Source of the DNA: Candidatus Roizmanbacteria bacterium CG_4_10_14_0_8_um_filter_33_9 | GTDB lineage: Bacteria; Patescibacteriota; Microgenomatia; UBA1406; GWC2-37-13 | Reading direction: 5' to 3' | Assembly (NCBI GenBank): GCA_002785065.1 | Contig: PFLI01000024.1 | Location: 6,460 to 12,075 of the forward strand | DNA: 5,616 nt | In this document: piece after piece, positions 1 to 5,353 of the stretch | How the letters are laid out: every line of letters begins with the position of its first letter | Position numbering within the stretch: position 1 is the first letter of the stretch | Program-made: the position numbers and the translations under genes | The notes under the pieces: model-generated | The model's input: only the letters and a program-made list of their open reading frames with translations | Told to the model about the DNA's origin: nothing | Database searches by the model: none

Positions 1-117
1 AATCCAGATTGTATAACTACCATATTAAAATCACTTCCCGCCAATTCATATTCTCTTTCATATCTAACAAATCCCTTTAATACTGCCGATGCAGTTATGT
101 TAACAAGAAAAGAATAG
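1..117 (+). CDS. Possible 3' end of an unrecognised gene, cut by the window edge
   Basis: A reading frame is open from the first base to a TAG at 115-117, giving 38 residues that end in NTADAVMLTRKE. Its third codon positions are mostly A or T, as in the other genes here. It would converge with the minus-strand hydrolase, whose stop codon begins one base further on, a spacing that compact genomes tolerate. I do not recognise the family. The opposite strand is also open over the same bases (reading GFVRYEREYELAG and onward, continuing out of frame from the hydrolase end), but that frame has no ATG, GTG or TTG before it runs into the hydrolase gene, so it is less likely to be a gene. Either reading could be chance. 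Confidence 0.3.
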   Translation, partial: NPDCITTILKSLPANSYSLSYLTNPFNTADAVMLTRKE

Positions 118-118
118 C

Positions 119-1168
119 TTATTTGCTCGTCGAAGAATTGTTTAATTTGTCTTCGTAAAAAACAATACTATTCTTAACAACACTAGACCATGTAGGAAGC
201 ATATTGTGATCTGCGCCAGGATATATGATATATTCAAGTTTAATATCATCTTTCTTTAATTCATCAACCAAATCGTCCGACCATGAAATGGGAACTTCTC
301 TATCTGTACTCCCCTGATGAATAGATAGCGGAGCTTTTATCCACTGGTAATAACGCTCTGGTGAAAACAACTGCGCGTCATAATCGTTTTCAAATAGTGC
401 TAAAGCTTTACGGAGTGCTTTTCCCTGATCATCTGATTCGTCGGTATAATACAAAATTGAATAAGGGAAGGATTTTGATACAGGAGCCCATAAAACAGTT
501 GGATATGTTGATCCGGATATAGCAAGTACTGATAAAGCAATATGTCCTCCATTACTATGTGCCCATATACCGACCTTATCAATATCGGCTTTTATTGTTG
601 CCGAATAACTAGCATCAAGCGCCGTATTAAAATTCGGCAGTGATGAAAAAAGAGTTAGGGCTGTTGTATAGGTCTGAAATCGCGCTTCAAAAGAGTCTTT
701 TGAAGGAGATGACGATTCTCCAAATCCTAAAAAATCAGGAGCTAACGTAATAAATTTGTTTTGAGCCAATACTTCGGCAACATGTTCTGTGCCAGCTCCC
801 GGCTGATATGTTTCTTCAGGAATAAATCCACGAAACATAACAATAATAGGATAAGTGCCGGGATTTTTAGGAATATTAATCACACCACTCACCTTTAGTA
901 TATTTCTACTATCTGGTTTATCGGGAACATTAAAATAAAATATTTGAGTTATAATTTCCGGTGTTTCCGTTATTATCTTTCCCAATATAAAAGTATTTGT
1001 TGGAAATATGGTTTTTTTAAGATTTTCAAATGTATAGGCGAGAAGGGGTTTTTCTTTTGGAATTACTTTTTTTAAAGAAGGTGTGTTAGATTTTTGCTGA
1101 ATAATAAACCAATTTACTAAAATAACGGAGAAAAATGAAACGATAATAATAAAAAGTATTTTTTTCAT
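119..1168 (-). CDS. Membrane-anchored alpha/beta hydrolase (esterase or dienelactone-hydrolase/acyl-peptidase-like)
   Basis: This 349-residue protein probably hydrolyses an ester or peptide bond on the outer face of the membrane. Residues 1-4 are MKKI, followed by a hydrophobic segment (about 5-23) that acts as a signal anchor; no lipobox cysteine is seen. The alpha/beta-hydrolase fold begins near residue 90. The nucleophile elbow is AHSNGG with Ser205, an AxSxG variant of GxSxG of the kind known from Bacillus lipases. Asp289 in GSTDREVP and His321 in PGADHNML complete the triad. The strand-3 turn reads MFRGF (111-115), where HGF or HGG is usual in related esterases, so the oxyanion loop differs slightly. 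The segment LAPDFLGFGES (142-152) is typical of the prolyl oligopeptidase/dienelactone hydrolase branch. The start is clear because it gives a complete anchor. The start codon overlaps the stop of the upstream transposase gene as ATGA, so translation may be coupled. The AGGAGG at 1185-1190 lies 16 bases upstream, too far for an ordinary ribosome binding site. Substrate is unknown. Confidence 0.9.
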   Translation of the reverse strand: MKKILFIIIVSFFSVILVNWFIIQQKSNTPSLKKVIPKEKPLLAYTFENLKKTIFPTNTFILGKIITETPEIITQIFYFNVPDKPDSRNILKVSGVINIPKNPGTYPIIVMFRGFIPEETYQPGAGTEHVAEVLAQNKFITLAPDFLGFGESSSPSKDSFEARFQTYTTALTLFSSLPNFNTALDASYSATIKADIDKVGIWAHSNGGHIALSVLAISGSTYPTVLWAPVSKSFPYSILYYTDESDDQGKALRKALALFENDYDAQLFSPERYYQWIKAPLSIHQGSTDREVPISWSDDLVDELKKDDIKLEYIIYPGADHNMLPTWSSVVKNSIVFYEDKLNNSSTSK

Positions 1169-1728
1169 ATGGTATTTTCTTCATCCTCCTCCCAATTTTT
1201 TGGATTATTGTGAATATATTCACGGATACTCAATAATGATTTTTCATCACGAATGATGTGATCATAAAAACGTGGTTGCCAGGAAAAAGTATTACATAAT
1301 TTGTTTCGTATATGAAATGTAACTATCCCTTTATACCAACGAATTATTTCACCTAGCGTATATTTACCCATTGGTGTCATTTTCTTCCATGTAGAGACGT
1401 GATTAATCATGTCTCTACCATTATTATTATATATATCATTATTGGTTTTATTATTATGACAAATCACCATAATCCCATGGATATGATTTGGCATAATAAT
1501 AAATTCATCTGTGATAACAAATGAAAAATGATTTTGTATTCTAAACCAATATGTTTTAACAATCTTTCCAATTCCAGATAATTGCATTTTATTATTAACA
1601 ACTTCACCAAAGCAATTCTCTTTATCCTTCGTGCAGATCGTCACGAAATAATACCCATTTGAAGAATAATCAAATTTTTGTAATCGGGTTGAGGGAATAC
1701 GATATTTTTGATGATATCTATCAAGCAT
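1165..1728 (-). CDS. REP-associated-type tyrosine transposase (RAYT, Y1/HUH family)
   Basis: A 187-residue Y1 transposase-like protein that should cut and rejoin single-stranded DNA at palindromic (REP-like) sequences through a 5'-phosphotyrosine. The family landmarks appear in order: the first strand GYYFVTICT (25-33), the CFGEV segment (39-43), the metal-binding HUH motif in MPNHIHGI with His82 and His84, the LGEIIRWYKG helix (125-134), RFYDHIIRDE (153-162), and the probable catalytic Tyr171 in REYIHNNPKNW. Length and all key residues suggest an intact enzyme. Residues about 91-114 are an unusual insert: an Asn-rich run (NNKTNNDIYNNN) followed by GRDMINHVST, which is the translation of a 28-bp palindrome also found upstream of the gene. 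There is no Shine-Dalgarno site; a TATCAT lies seven bases before the ATG, so the mRNA could be leaderless. The ATGA overlap links it to the hydrolase gene. It is either a domesticated RAYT acting on the nearby palindromes or a gene carried by them. Confidence 0.9.
   Translation of the reverse strand: MLDRYHQKYRIPSTRLQKFDYSSNGYYFVTICTKDKENCFGEVVNNKMQLSGIGKIVKTYWFRIQNHFSFVITDEFIIMPNHIHGIMVICHNNKTNNDIYNNNGRDMINHVSTWKKMTPMGKYTLGEIIRWYKGIVTFHIRNKLCNTFSWQPRFYDHIIRDEKSLLSIREYIHNNPKNWEEDEENTI
1391..1418. repeat. 28-bp palindrome copy inside the RAYT coding sequence
   Basis: The plus strand reads GTAGAGACGTGATT followed by AATCATGTCTCTAC. The two halves are reverse complements except at one position (C to T at 1410). 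It matches the perfect palindrome at 1786-1815 at 27 of 28 bases, plus the two bases AT before it. It is read in frame as GRDMINHVST (residues 104-113 of the transposase), in a variable loop between the HUH motif and the tyrosine domain. A simple ATTATT-rich stretch flanks it at 1421-1440. Confidence 0.92.
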
Positions 1729-1735
1729 ATTTTTT

Positions 1736-1741
1736 ATGATA
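1736..1741 (-). promoter_or_regulatory. Possible -10 box of the RAYT gene, close to its start
   Basis: On the minus strand TATCAT is followed by seven bases and then the ATG at 1728, so transcription would begin at or next to the start codon. No good -35 box is visible and no Shine-Dalgarno site is present. The T-rich context makes chance likely. Confidence 0.3.
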
Positions 1742-1785
1742 ACAAAAAAAATACAATGTGTTTATGTGAAAATGGGGTTATTTGA

Positions 1786-1815
1786 TGTAGAGACGTGATT
1801 AATCACGTCTCTACA
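1786..1815. repeat. Perfect 30-bp palindrome upstream of RAYT (REP-like; possible terminator)
   Basis: The half-site TGTAGAGACGTGATT is followed directly by its exact reverse complement, so a single strand can fold into a long hairpin. It lies 58 bases upstream of the RAYT start and 92 bases past the end of the radical SAM gene, both on the minus strand. RAYT enzymes act on palindromes beside their own genes, so this is the obvious candidate substrate. It could also help end transcription of the radical SAM gene, although no T-run follows it on the minus strand. The rest of 1729-1906 is AT-rich and shows no gene. Confidence 0.93.
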
Positions 1816-1906
1816 ATACGTCATATCATCAACCATCCTAAATTTATAAAACCAATCATGTTATACTTAAAAAATGCTCTCTTTTATTAAAAAACTTATC
1901 ATTATT

Positions 1907-2782
1907 TTATTTCTTTTTCGGTAATTTACGATGATAAATCACTTTTCCCAATCCAATTTTCAAACCTCTACCTTTCAATGCTTTTTGGATAATTTTTTCC
2001 AACTTTTCTCGATAGTCTTTTGTATCAGTTTGATTAAAATATGGAATCAGTTCCGGAGCTTCTTTTTTAAGATATTGATAAAGCCTTGCTTTTGTTATGG
2101 GACTCAAATTAATATGTTCAAACCATACTTCGTTGACTCCAACTTCCTGAAGTTTGTTCAATAATTCATTAATCTTTTGCTCTGTATTAATAAAGTAAGG
2201 AAGGATTGGTCCAATAAATGCATATGTTGAAATTGTATTATTGTGAAGTTTTTTTAATGCATCAATTCTTGCAGTAATAGGCGGAGCTTTGACTTCCAAA
2301 AAGCGGGAAACCTTATCATCCAGCGTTGTCACGGTAAAACCAACCGAAACTTTTTTTAGCTTTTTTAATACATCGATATCTTTTGTGACTAAAGGCGACT
2401 TTGTCTGTATTCCAATTGATCCTTCATATCTAAAATCAGCCAATACCTCAAGACATTTCCGCGTAATTTGATATTTCGCTTCCATTCCCACATATGGATC
2501 AGTCACTGAACTGAAAAATACTGATCCAAAGTTTTTAGTTTTTAATCTTTTCTCTAACTTTGTTAATTCTTTCTTTAATAATTCAGGCGCATTTATTTTC
2601 ACGTCAAGATATGTCCCCCATTCTTCATTAGGATGCTTCCATCTGGCGATTTGCGCAGCATAACAATACATACATCCAAACAGACATCCGTTATATGGAT
2701 TAATTACCCAATCTGATCCAGGAAGGCCCGACTTGATAAAAACCGATTTTGCCTGAATTAGATTAATCTTCAATTCTCCCAA
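1907..2782 (-). CDS. Radical SAM protein of the SplB / COG1533 type
   Basis: A protein of about 290 residues related to spore photoproduct lyase-like radical SAM proteins (often named Rv2578c/PA0069 family or 'DNA repair photolyase'; the reaction of this subgroup is not established). The [4Fe-4S]/SAM motif is NPYNGCLFGCMYCY with Cys33, Cys37 and Cys40 in CxxxCxxC spacing, followed by an aromatic residue as usual. Family blocks follow: SSVTDPYVGMEAKYQITR (91-108), IQTKSPLVTKDIDVL (125-139), TTLDDKVSRFLEVKAPP (152-168) with ARIDALKKLH after it, the FIGPILPYF strand (189-197) and EVWFEHIN (218-225). The start is uncertain: the frame opens only after a TAA at 2789-2791 and offers TTG at 2782 or 2773. 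The only Shine-Dalgarno-like GGGAG (2776-2780) fits neither well; it would suit an ATT at about 2767. The catalytic domain is whole in each case. The start region overlaps the coding sequence that follows the amber codon of the upstream gene, which suggests one transcript. Confidence 0.88.
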   Translation of the reverse strand: MGELKINLIQAKSVFIKSGLPGSDWVINPYNGCLFGCMYCYAAQIARWKHPNEEWGTYLDVKINAPELLKKELTKLEKRLKTKNFGSVFFSSVTDPYVGMEAKYQITRKCLEVLADFRYEGSIGIQTKSPLVTKDIDVLKKLKKVSVGFTVTTLDDKVSRFLEVKAPPITARIDALKKLHNNTISTYAFIGPILPYFINTEQKINELLNKLQEVGVNEVWFEHINLSPITKARLYQYLKKEAPELIPYFNQTDTKDYREKLEKIIQKALKGRGLKIGLGKVIYHRKLPKKK

Positions 2783-2861
2783 ATTTTTTTAAGATAATTA
2801 AATTATTAACTGCATTTTTTCCTGTCCATTCAACCCTGGCTTTTTGCCAATCTTCCTCATA
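2763..2861 (-). other. C-terminal coding sequence of the toroid gene beyond an amber codon
   Basis: After WYPTWKWG the minus strand reads TAG (2862-2864). The same frame then stays open for 32 codons to a TAA at 2763-2765, beginning YEEDWQKARVEWTG and ending LKKFGRIED. It looks like protein rather than chance: charged and amphipathic, with the WG-x-YE-xx-W-xx-A-xxx-EW-x-G and LKxFGRI pattern I expect at the C-terminus of this family. A CAG (Gln) to TAG change explains it most simply. The region overlaps the radical SAM start by about 10-20 bases. Confidence 0.75.
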
Positions 2862-3683
2862 CTAACCCCATTTCCAAGTTGGATACCAGGCCTCACTTGC
2901 ATCAATTGCTTTTATAAGAAAATCCAGATTTTTATCCACTGCATCAGCCAGTAAAGAACAGAATAGTGATTTTGGATCATCAATAAACTGAAGAGGCGTT
3001 GGAACATATTTACTTGACCAATCGTCAACATTTATGTTTACTGTGCCTTTAATAAGCTCACAAAGTTTTGATTTTATTTGAGTTTTATATTTTTTAGGAA
3101 TATGATCATAAAAAATCAAATAACAATAAAGATTGTGTTCTGATTCCATTTTATCCTTTTGATTCAATAAAAGATTAATTGCTTTTTGTGTTAGTTCCTC
3201 TAATTTAATAAAAAGAAAGTTGTTTGGATATTGGTATAGATATCCCAAAATTTCTACCGTTGGATTTTTCCATCCTTTATCAATCACACAAAAACCAGTT
3301 TTATCATTAATATGCCACCATGGCGCATGAGGAAAACTGTTGACATCTTTTGGAACCGCCCTCCATTTTTGTAATAACTCATCAAAACTCTCAACTAAAT
3401 AATTAATTGCTTTTAAAAGCACTGGACTATTTCTATCAACCTTTTCAATATACTCAACTGCCATTGTAGTTGCGATTGGAGATGACGAAGGAGAGCGAAA
3501 ATCAGGCTCAATTCCGTGTCCGAATCCTCCATCGGAATTTTGATACTTTGTTAGTGCTTCGATTACATCACATTGCAAACCTTTTTCAAAATAGAAAGAA
3601 TATAATTGTTGATCTAATACTCGTGCTTTCTTTTTAATGAATTGTGATACTTTTAGAAAATTTTTTTTAGATAATTTAATCAT
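2862..3683 (-). CDS. Alpha-alpha toroid (prenyltransferase/squalene-cyclase-repeat-like) protein, shortened by an in-frame amber codon
   Basis: From ATG at 3683 this gives 273 residues. A TTG at 3695 would add four, but ATG is preferred. The sequence ALTKYQNSDGGFGHGIEPDF (about 43-62) is the QxxDGGFG repeat of prenyltransferase beta-subunit, squalene-cyclase and related alpha-alpha barrel proteins. Further Trp-rich blocks follow (PHAPWWH, KGWKNPTVEILGYLYQYPN, EAWYPTWKWG). There is no signal peptide or membrane segment, so it is probably cytosolic. No catalytic DxDD or zinc ligand set is evident, so the substrate is unknown and enzyme activity is not shown. The frame ends at a TAG, beyond which 32 family-like codons continue to 2763, so the protein lacks its natural C-terminus unless the stop is read through. 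The intact family length would be about 306 residues. It probably shares a transcript with the radical SAM gene downstream. A possible extended -10 (GGGTATAGAT, minus strand, about 3697-3706) reaches the edge of the IS remnant upstream. Confidence 0.75.
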   Translation of the reverse strand: MIKLSKKNFLKVSQFIKKKARVLDQQLYSFYFEKGLQCDVIEALTKYQNSDGGFGHGIEPDFRSPSSSPIATTMAVEYIEKVDRNSPVLLKAINYLVESFDELLQKWRAVPKDVNSFPHAPWWHINDKTGFCVIDKGWKNPTVEILGYLYQYPNNFLFIKLEELTQKAINLLLNQKDKMESEHNLYCYLIFYDHIPKKYKTQIKSKLCELIKGTVNINVDDWSSKYVPTPLQFIDDPKSLFCSLLADAVDKNLDFLIKAIDASEAWYPTWKWG

Positions 3684-3705
3684 AGTAATTTTCAAAAATC
3701 TATAC

Positions 3706-3725
3706 CCGAGGCCTAAAGTCCTTGG
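3706..3725. repeat. Right-end hairpin of the first IS200-like element
   Basis: The plus strand CCGAGGCCTAAAGTCCTTGG folds with seven pairs (one G-T), one C-T mismatch, and a TAAA loop. It lies just past the tnpA 3' end, where the family keeps its right-end substrate hairpin. Confidence 0.65.
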
Positions 3726-3747
3726 TTATTTATAATGTTTTTCATCG

Positions 3748-4063
3748 TTATTTGGCAACATATTCCGATACCACTTTGTCTGTGATTGAACCAACACTTC
3801 TGACAAAGTAACCATCCGCCCAAAATGTTGTCCCCCAGTATATTTCGTCAAGGTTGGGAAATAATTCTCGAATCTTTCTTGATGTTCATCCCTTAATGAT
3901 ATTTATTACTTCACTTGGGCTCCATTTGGGCTGCAAACTTAATCATTCCTTCAATCCTTGTTGCTACCTTACCGACAAGAACTCGCTTTCGGTATCTGGG
4001 AACAAACACAAAGTGGTATCTTAAATCATACTTACTTTGTGCAGACGACTTTAATCCTTTCAT
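3748..4063 (-). pseudogene. tnpA: IS200/IS605 TnpA (Y1 transposase) remnant lacking its HUH segment
   Basis: Frame one starts at ATG 4063 and gives 50 residues, including KYDLRYHFVFVPRYRKRVL, the N-terminal strand typical of IS200-family TnpA, then GKVATRIEGMIKFAAQM, and stops at TGA 3911-3913. A second frame resumes at once with SPSEVINIIKG, another TGA, then TSRKIRELFPNLDEIYWG, FWADGYFVRSVGSITD and SEYVAK, ending at TAA 3748-3750. These are the C-terminal blocks of the same protein, including the probable catalytic Tyr in SEYVAK. The central strand that carries the DHVH metal-binding motif is absent, by an estimated 25-30 residues, and the deletion shifts the frame. The second TGA is probably a decayed CGA (IKGRTSR would fit the family). 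The protein cannot be functional. A plus-strand open frame over the same region is a shadow. Confidence 0.88.
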
Positions 4064-4073
4064 GATTAAAGTC
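4047..4073 (-). promoter_or_regulatory. Stem-loop with the tnpA start codon in its loop
   Basis: On the minus strand GACTTTAATC (4073-4064) pairs perfectly with GATTAAAGTC (4056-4047). The 7-base loop ATGAAAG holds the ATG of tnpA, so in the mRNA the start codon sits in a closed hairpin. In IS200 a 5' leader hairpin is known to limit tnpA translation; the same role here is inference. Confidence 0.7.
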
Positions 4074-4100
4074 TATCAGATCGGGAAAAGAGCTTTGCAG

Positions 4101-4122
4101 CCAAGGGCTAAAAGCCACTCGG
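4101..4122. repeat. Left-end hairpin of the first IS200-like element
   Basis: As read on the minus strand, CCGAG pairs with CTTGG and GGCT with AGCC, leaving a single T bulge and a TTT loop. It lies about 40 bases upstream of the tnpA start. The bulged T is a feature known in the end hairpins of this family. Confidence 0.65.
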
Positions 4123-4217
4123 ATAGCCGCTTTTATATTATATCGGGAGAAGTACTTATTTTTTGAGAAAGTATGCTTTTTACATTTTTCATAAATTTAA
4201 AATAGAATTAAAAATAC

Positions 4218-4247
4218 TTCAACCAATTTTAGTAATTTAGATATAAT
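4218..4247 (+). promoter_or_regulatory. Promoter of the EamA transporter gene, possibly giving a leaderless mRNA
   Basis: A perfect TATAAT occurs at 4242-4247. A weak -35 candidate, TTCAAC (4218-4223), lies 18 bases upstream. The ATG at 4256 is only eight bases after the -10 box, so transcription should start at or very near the A of ATG. No Shine-Dalgarno sequence is present. The upstream stretch 4126-4217 is AT-rich and shows no gene. Confidence 0.55.
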
Positions 4248-4255
4248 AAATCAAC

Positions 4256-5098
4256 ATGTGGCTTTTTTTTGCTTTACTATCTGGTTTATTTTATACAGGA
4301 TCAAATCTAATAACAAGACACATTCTTAAAAAAGAGAAAAATGATGTATGGGCTTTTTCTTTCTTTTTTAGTGCAGTTGGAGCACTGGTAAACTTACCCT
4401 TTATGTTGCTTCAACCAACAATAGGCACTGATATGCTATCTTGGCTCATAATGCTTTTTGTTGGAATACTTATTGTTATTCAAAATTTACTTAATTTCGT
4501 CTCCTCAAAATATCTTTCACCCTCGATAAGCGGATCAATTACCAAATTCAGGCTTGTGTGGGTGATGATATTGGGAATTATCATTCTTCATGAATCATCC
4601 CATATGTTCAAAATTATAGGAACATTACTTACGGTAATATCGGGAATTATTATCATGAAAAAACTATCCAAACCAAAAGATATTAAAGGAGTCATGTATG
4701 CTTTTGGGGCAACAATTTTTTATGCAATTGTAATTATTTTATATAAATTTCTCTTCACTTCATTTAATTCCCAAACACTAACATTTTTTATTTTCTTTAT
4801 CCCTATGATTTTGAATGTATTCATTATGCCAAATTCAATCAGAAGAATTAAAACACTTGCAAAAAGCAACTTTAAAATGGTATTTTTTGGATGTGCGCTT
4901 GGAGGACTGGCAAACTTAGCAATGAATCAAGGGTTATCTCTTGGAGAAGCAAGTAAAGTACTGGTAATAATTGAAAGTTTTCTTGTTATTACATTAATAG
5001 GTGAACATATTTTCCTCAAAGAACGTAGTAATTTTATTACTAAAATAATTGCTGTGATATTAGCAACAATCGGCGCTGTGTTAATTAGGATGAGTTAG
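4256..5098 (+). CDS. EamA/DMT-family transporter, ten membrane segments
   Basis: This 280-residue integral membrane protein has two EamA halves of about five helices each (approximately 1-135 and 145-280), the usual length and layout of drug/metabolite transporters. Family signs are the start FALLSGLFYTGSN, the end of repeat one (IILHESSHMFKIIGTLLTVISGIIIM, about 109-134), and the matching end of repeat two (FLKERSNFITKIIAVILATIGAVLI, about 253-277). Lys/Arg-rich loops (TRHILKKEK, MKKLSKPKD, SIRRIKTLAK) agree with cytosolic faces. Relatives export amino acids, metabolites or drugs; the substrate cannot be told from sequence. It is the only complete plus-strand gene and has its own promoter, so it is not part of the minus-strand operon. 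It ends in TAG where the family normally ends, which argues that TAG is a true stop in this genome. Confidence 0.9.
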   Translation: MWLFFALLSGLFYTGSNLITRHILKKEKNDVWAFSFFFSAVGALVNLPFMLLQPTIGTDMLSWLIMLFVGILIVIQNLLNFVSSKYLSPSISGSITKFRLVWVMILGIIILHESSHMFKIIGTLLTVISGIIIMKKLSKPKDIKGVMYAFGATIFYAIVIILYKFLFTSFNSQTLTFFIFFIPMILNVFIMPNSIRRIKTLAKSNFKMVFFGCALGGLANLAMNQGLSLGEASKVLVIIESFLVITLIGEHIFLKERSNFITKIIAVILATIGAVLIRMS

Positions 5099-5125
5099 GT
5101 AAAAATTCTACCATTTTTTATTTTC
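5098..5125 (+). terminator. Weak terminator-like hairpin between convergent genes
   Basis: GGTA (5098-5101) can pair with TACC (5109-5112) around a 7-base loop, followed by ATTTTTTATTTT. The stem is only four pairs, so termination is doubtful. It spans the 19-base gap between the transporter stop and the stop of the convergent gene fragment. Confidence 0.3.
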
Positions 5126-5353
5126 CTCCTTTCCCCTTCTTCCATTTTATACTGGTAAGCATTGATGCATATACATCATCCTCAAGAGATATGTGAGTAC
5201 TATTTAGTTCTTTTGTTGTTGGATCTCTGTCTTGAAAGCGGGCAAAGCCAATATCTTCAATGATAGCAAGCAGTTGTTGCTCATCTCTTTCACTCTAACC
5301 AAAACCGCGGCAATTGCCAATGAATCTGCTATATTCGATTTTTCAACCCTCAT
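5118..5353 (-). pseudogene. Unrecognised gene fragment with a frameshift, fused to an IS200 left end
   Basis: Two adjacent minus-strand frames look coding. The first reads MRVEKSNIADSLAIAAVLVR and onward from an ATG at 5353. The second reads DEQQLLAIIEDIGFARFQDR and onward, through STHISLEDDVYASMLTSIKW and a basic KKGKGGK tail, to a TAA at 5118-5120. They join near 5285-5290 in GTGAAAGAGATGAG; one lost A in the A-run (giving VKRDEQQ), or loss of GAGA, would restore a single frame of about 78 residues. Without that repair the first frame runs into EMSNNCLLSLK and stops at 5204. The 5' side touches the tnpA fragment exactly, so the original N-terminus may be missing; alternatively the ATG, preceded by GGAAGG, is a real start of a small gene. 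I do not recognise the family. Confidence 0.6.

Larger units (their letters stand above)
3700..4125 (-). mobile_element. Decayed IS200/IS605-family element with both subterminal hairpins
   Basis: A tnpA remnant lies between two imperfect hairpins with similar outer stems: CCGAG/CTTGG at the left end (4101-4122) and CCAAGG/CCTCGG at the right end (3706-3725), as read on the minus strand. Elements of this family have no terminal inverted repeats or target duplications and use such subterminal hairpins. The exact ends cannot be set from sequence alone. At about 430 bp it is shorter than a complete tnpA-only element because the middle of tnpA is missing. No tnpB or omega-RNA-like sequence is seen. 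Confidence 0.75.

Noticed and set aside
1..165. Frameshift that would extend the hydrolase into the downstream minus-strand frame (LRRQIKQFFDEQ and onward)
   Set aside because: A T-run near 156-161 could permit it, but the hydrolase's own ending (VVKNSIVFYEDKL) already matches the expected last helix of such enzymes, and the slippery-site pattern does not fit the codon phase.
400..582. 60-codon minus-strand frame within the hydrolase gene
   Set aside because: Out of frame with a convincing hydrolase that has a full catalytic triad.
1391..1815. CRISPR-like repeat pair
   Set aside because: Only two palindromic copies, about 370 bases apart, one of them within a coding sequence, with no spacers and no cas genes.
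1931..2471. Plus-strand open frames inside the radical SAM gene
   Set aside because: They lie opposite a gene with full radical SAM motifs and have low-complexity Phe/Ser-rich translations typical of shadows.
1771..2875. Shared AAATGGGGTTA at about 1770-1781 and on the opposite strand near 2865
   Set aside because: An 11-base match with no flanking similarity in AT-rich DNA; treated as chance.
3915..4166. 83-codon plus-strand open frame
   Set aside because: It is the shadow of the tnpA remnant on the other strand, which has clear IS200 TnpA sequence in two frames.
2862..5098. Alternative genetic code (TAG as Gln, or TGA as Gly or Trp)
   Set aside because: The transporter ends naturally at TAG and the RAYT at TGA, at family-typical lengths. 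The internal TAG and TGA codons occur only in a gene with one lesion and in dead transposase remnants.
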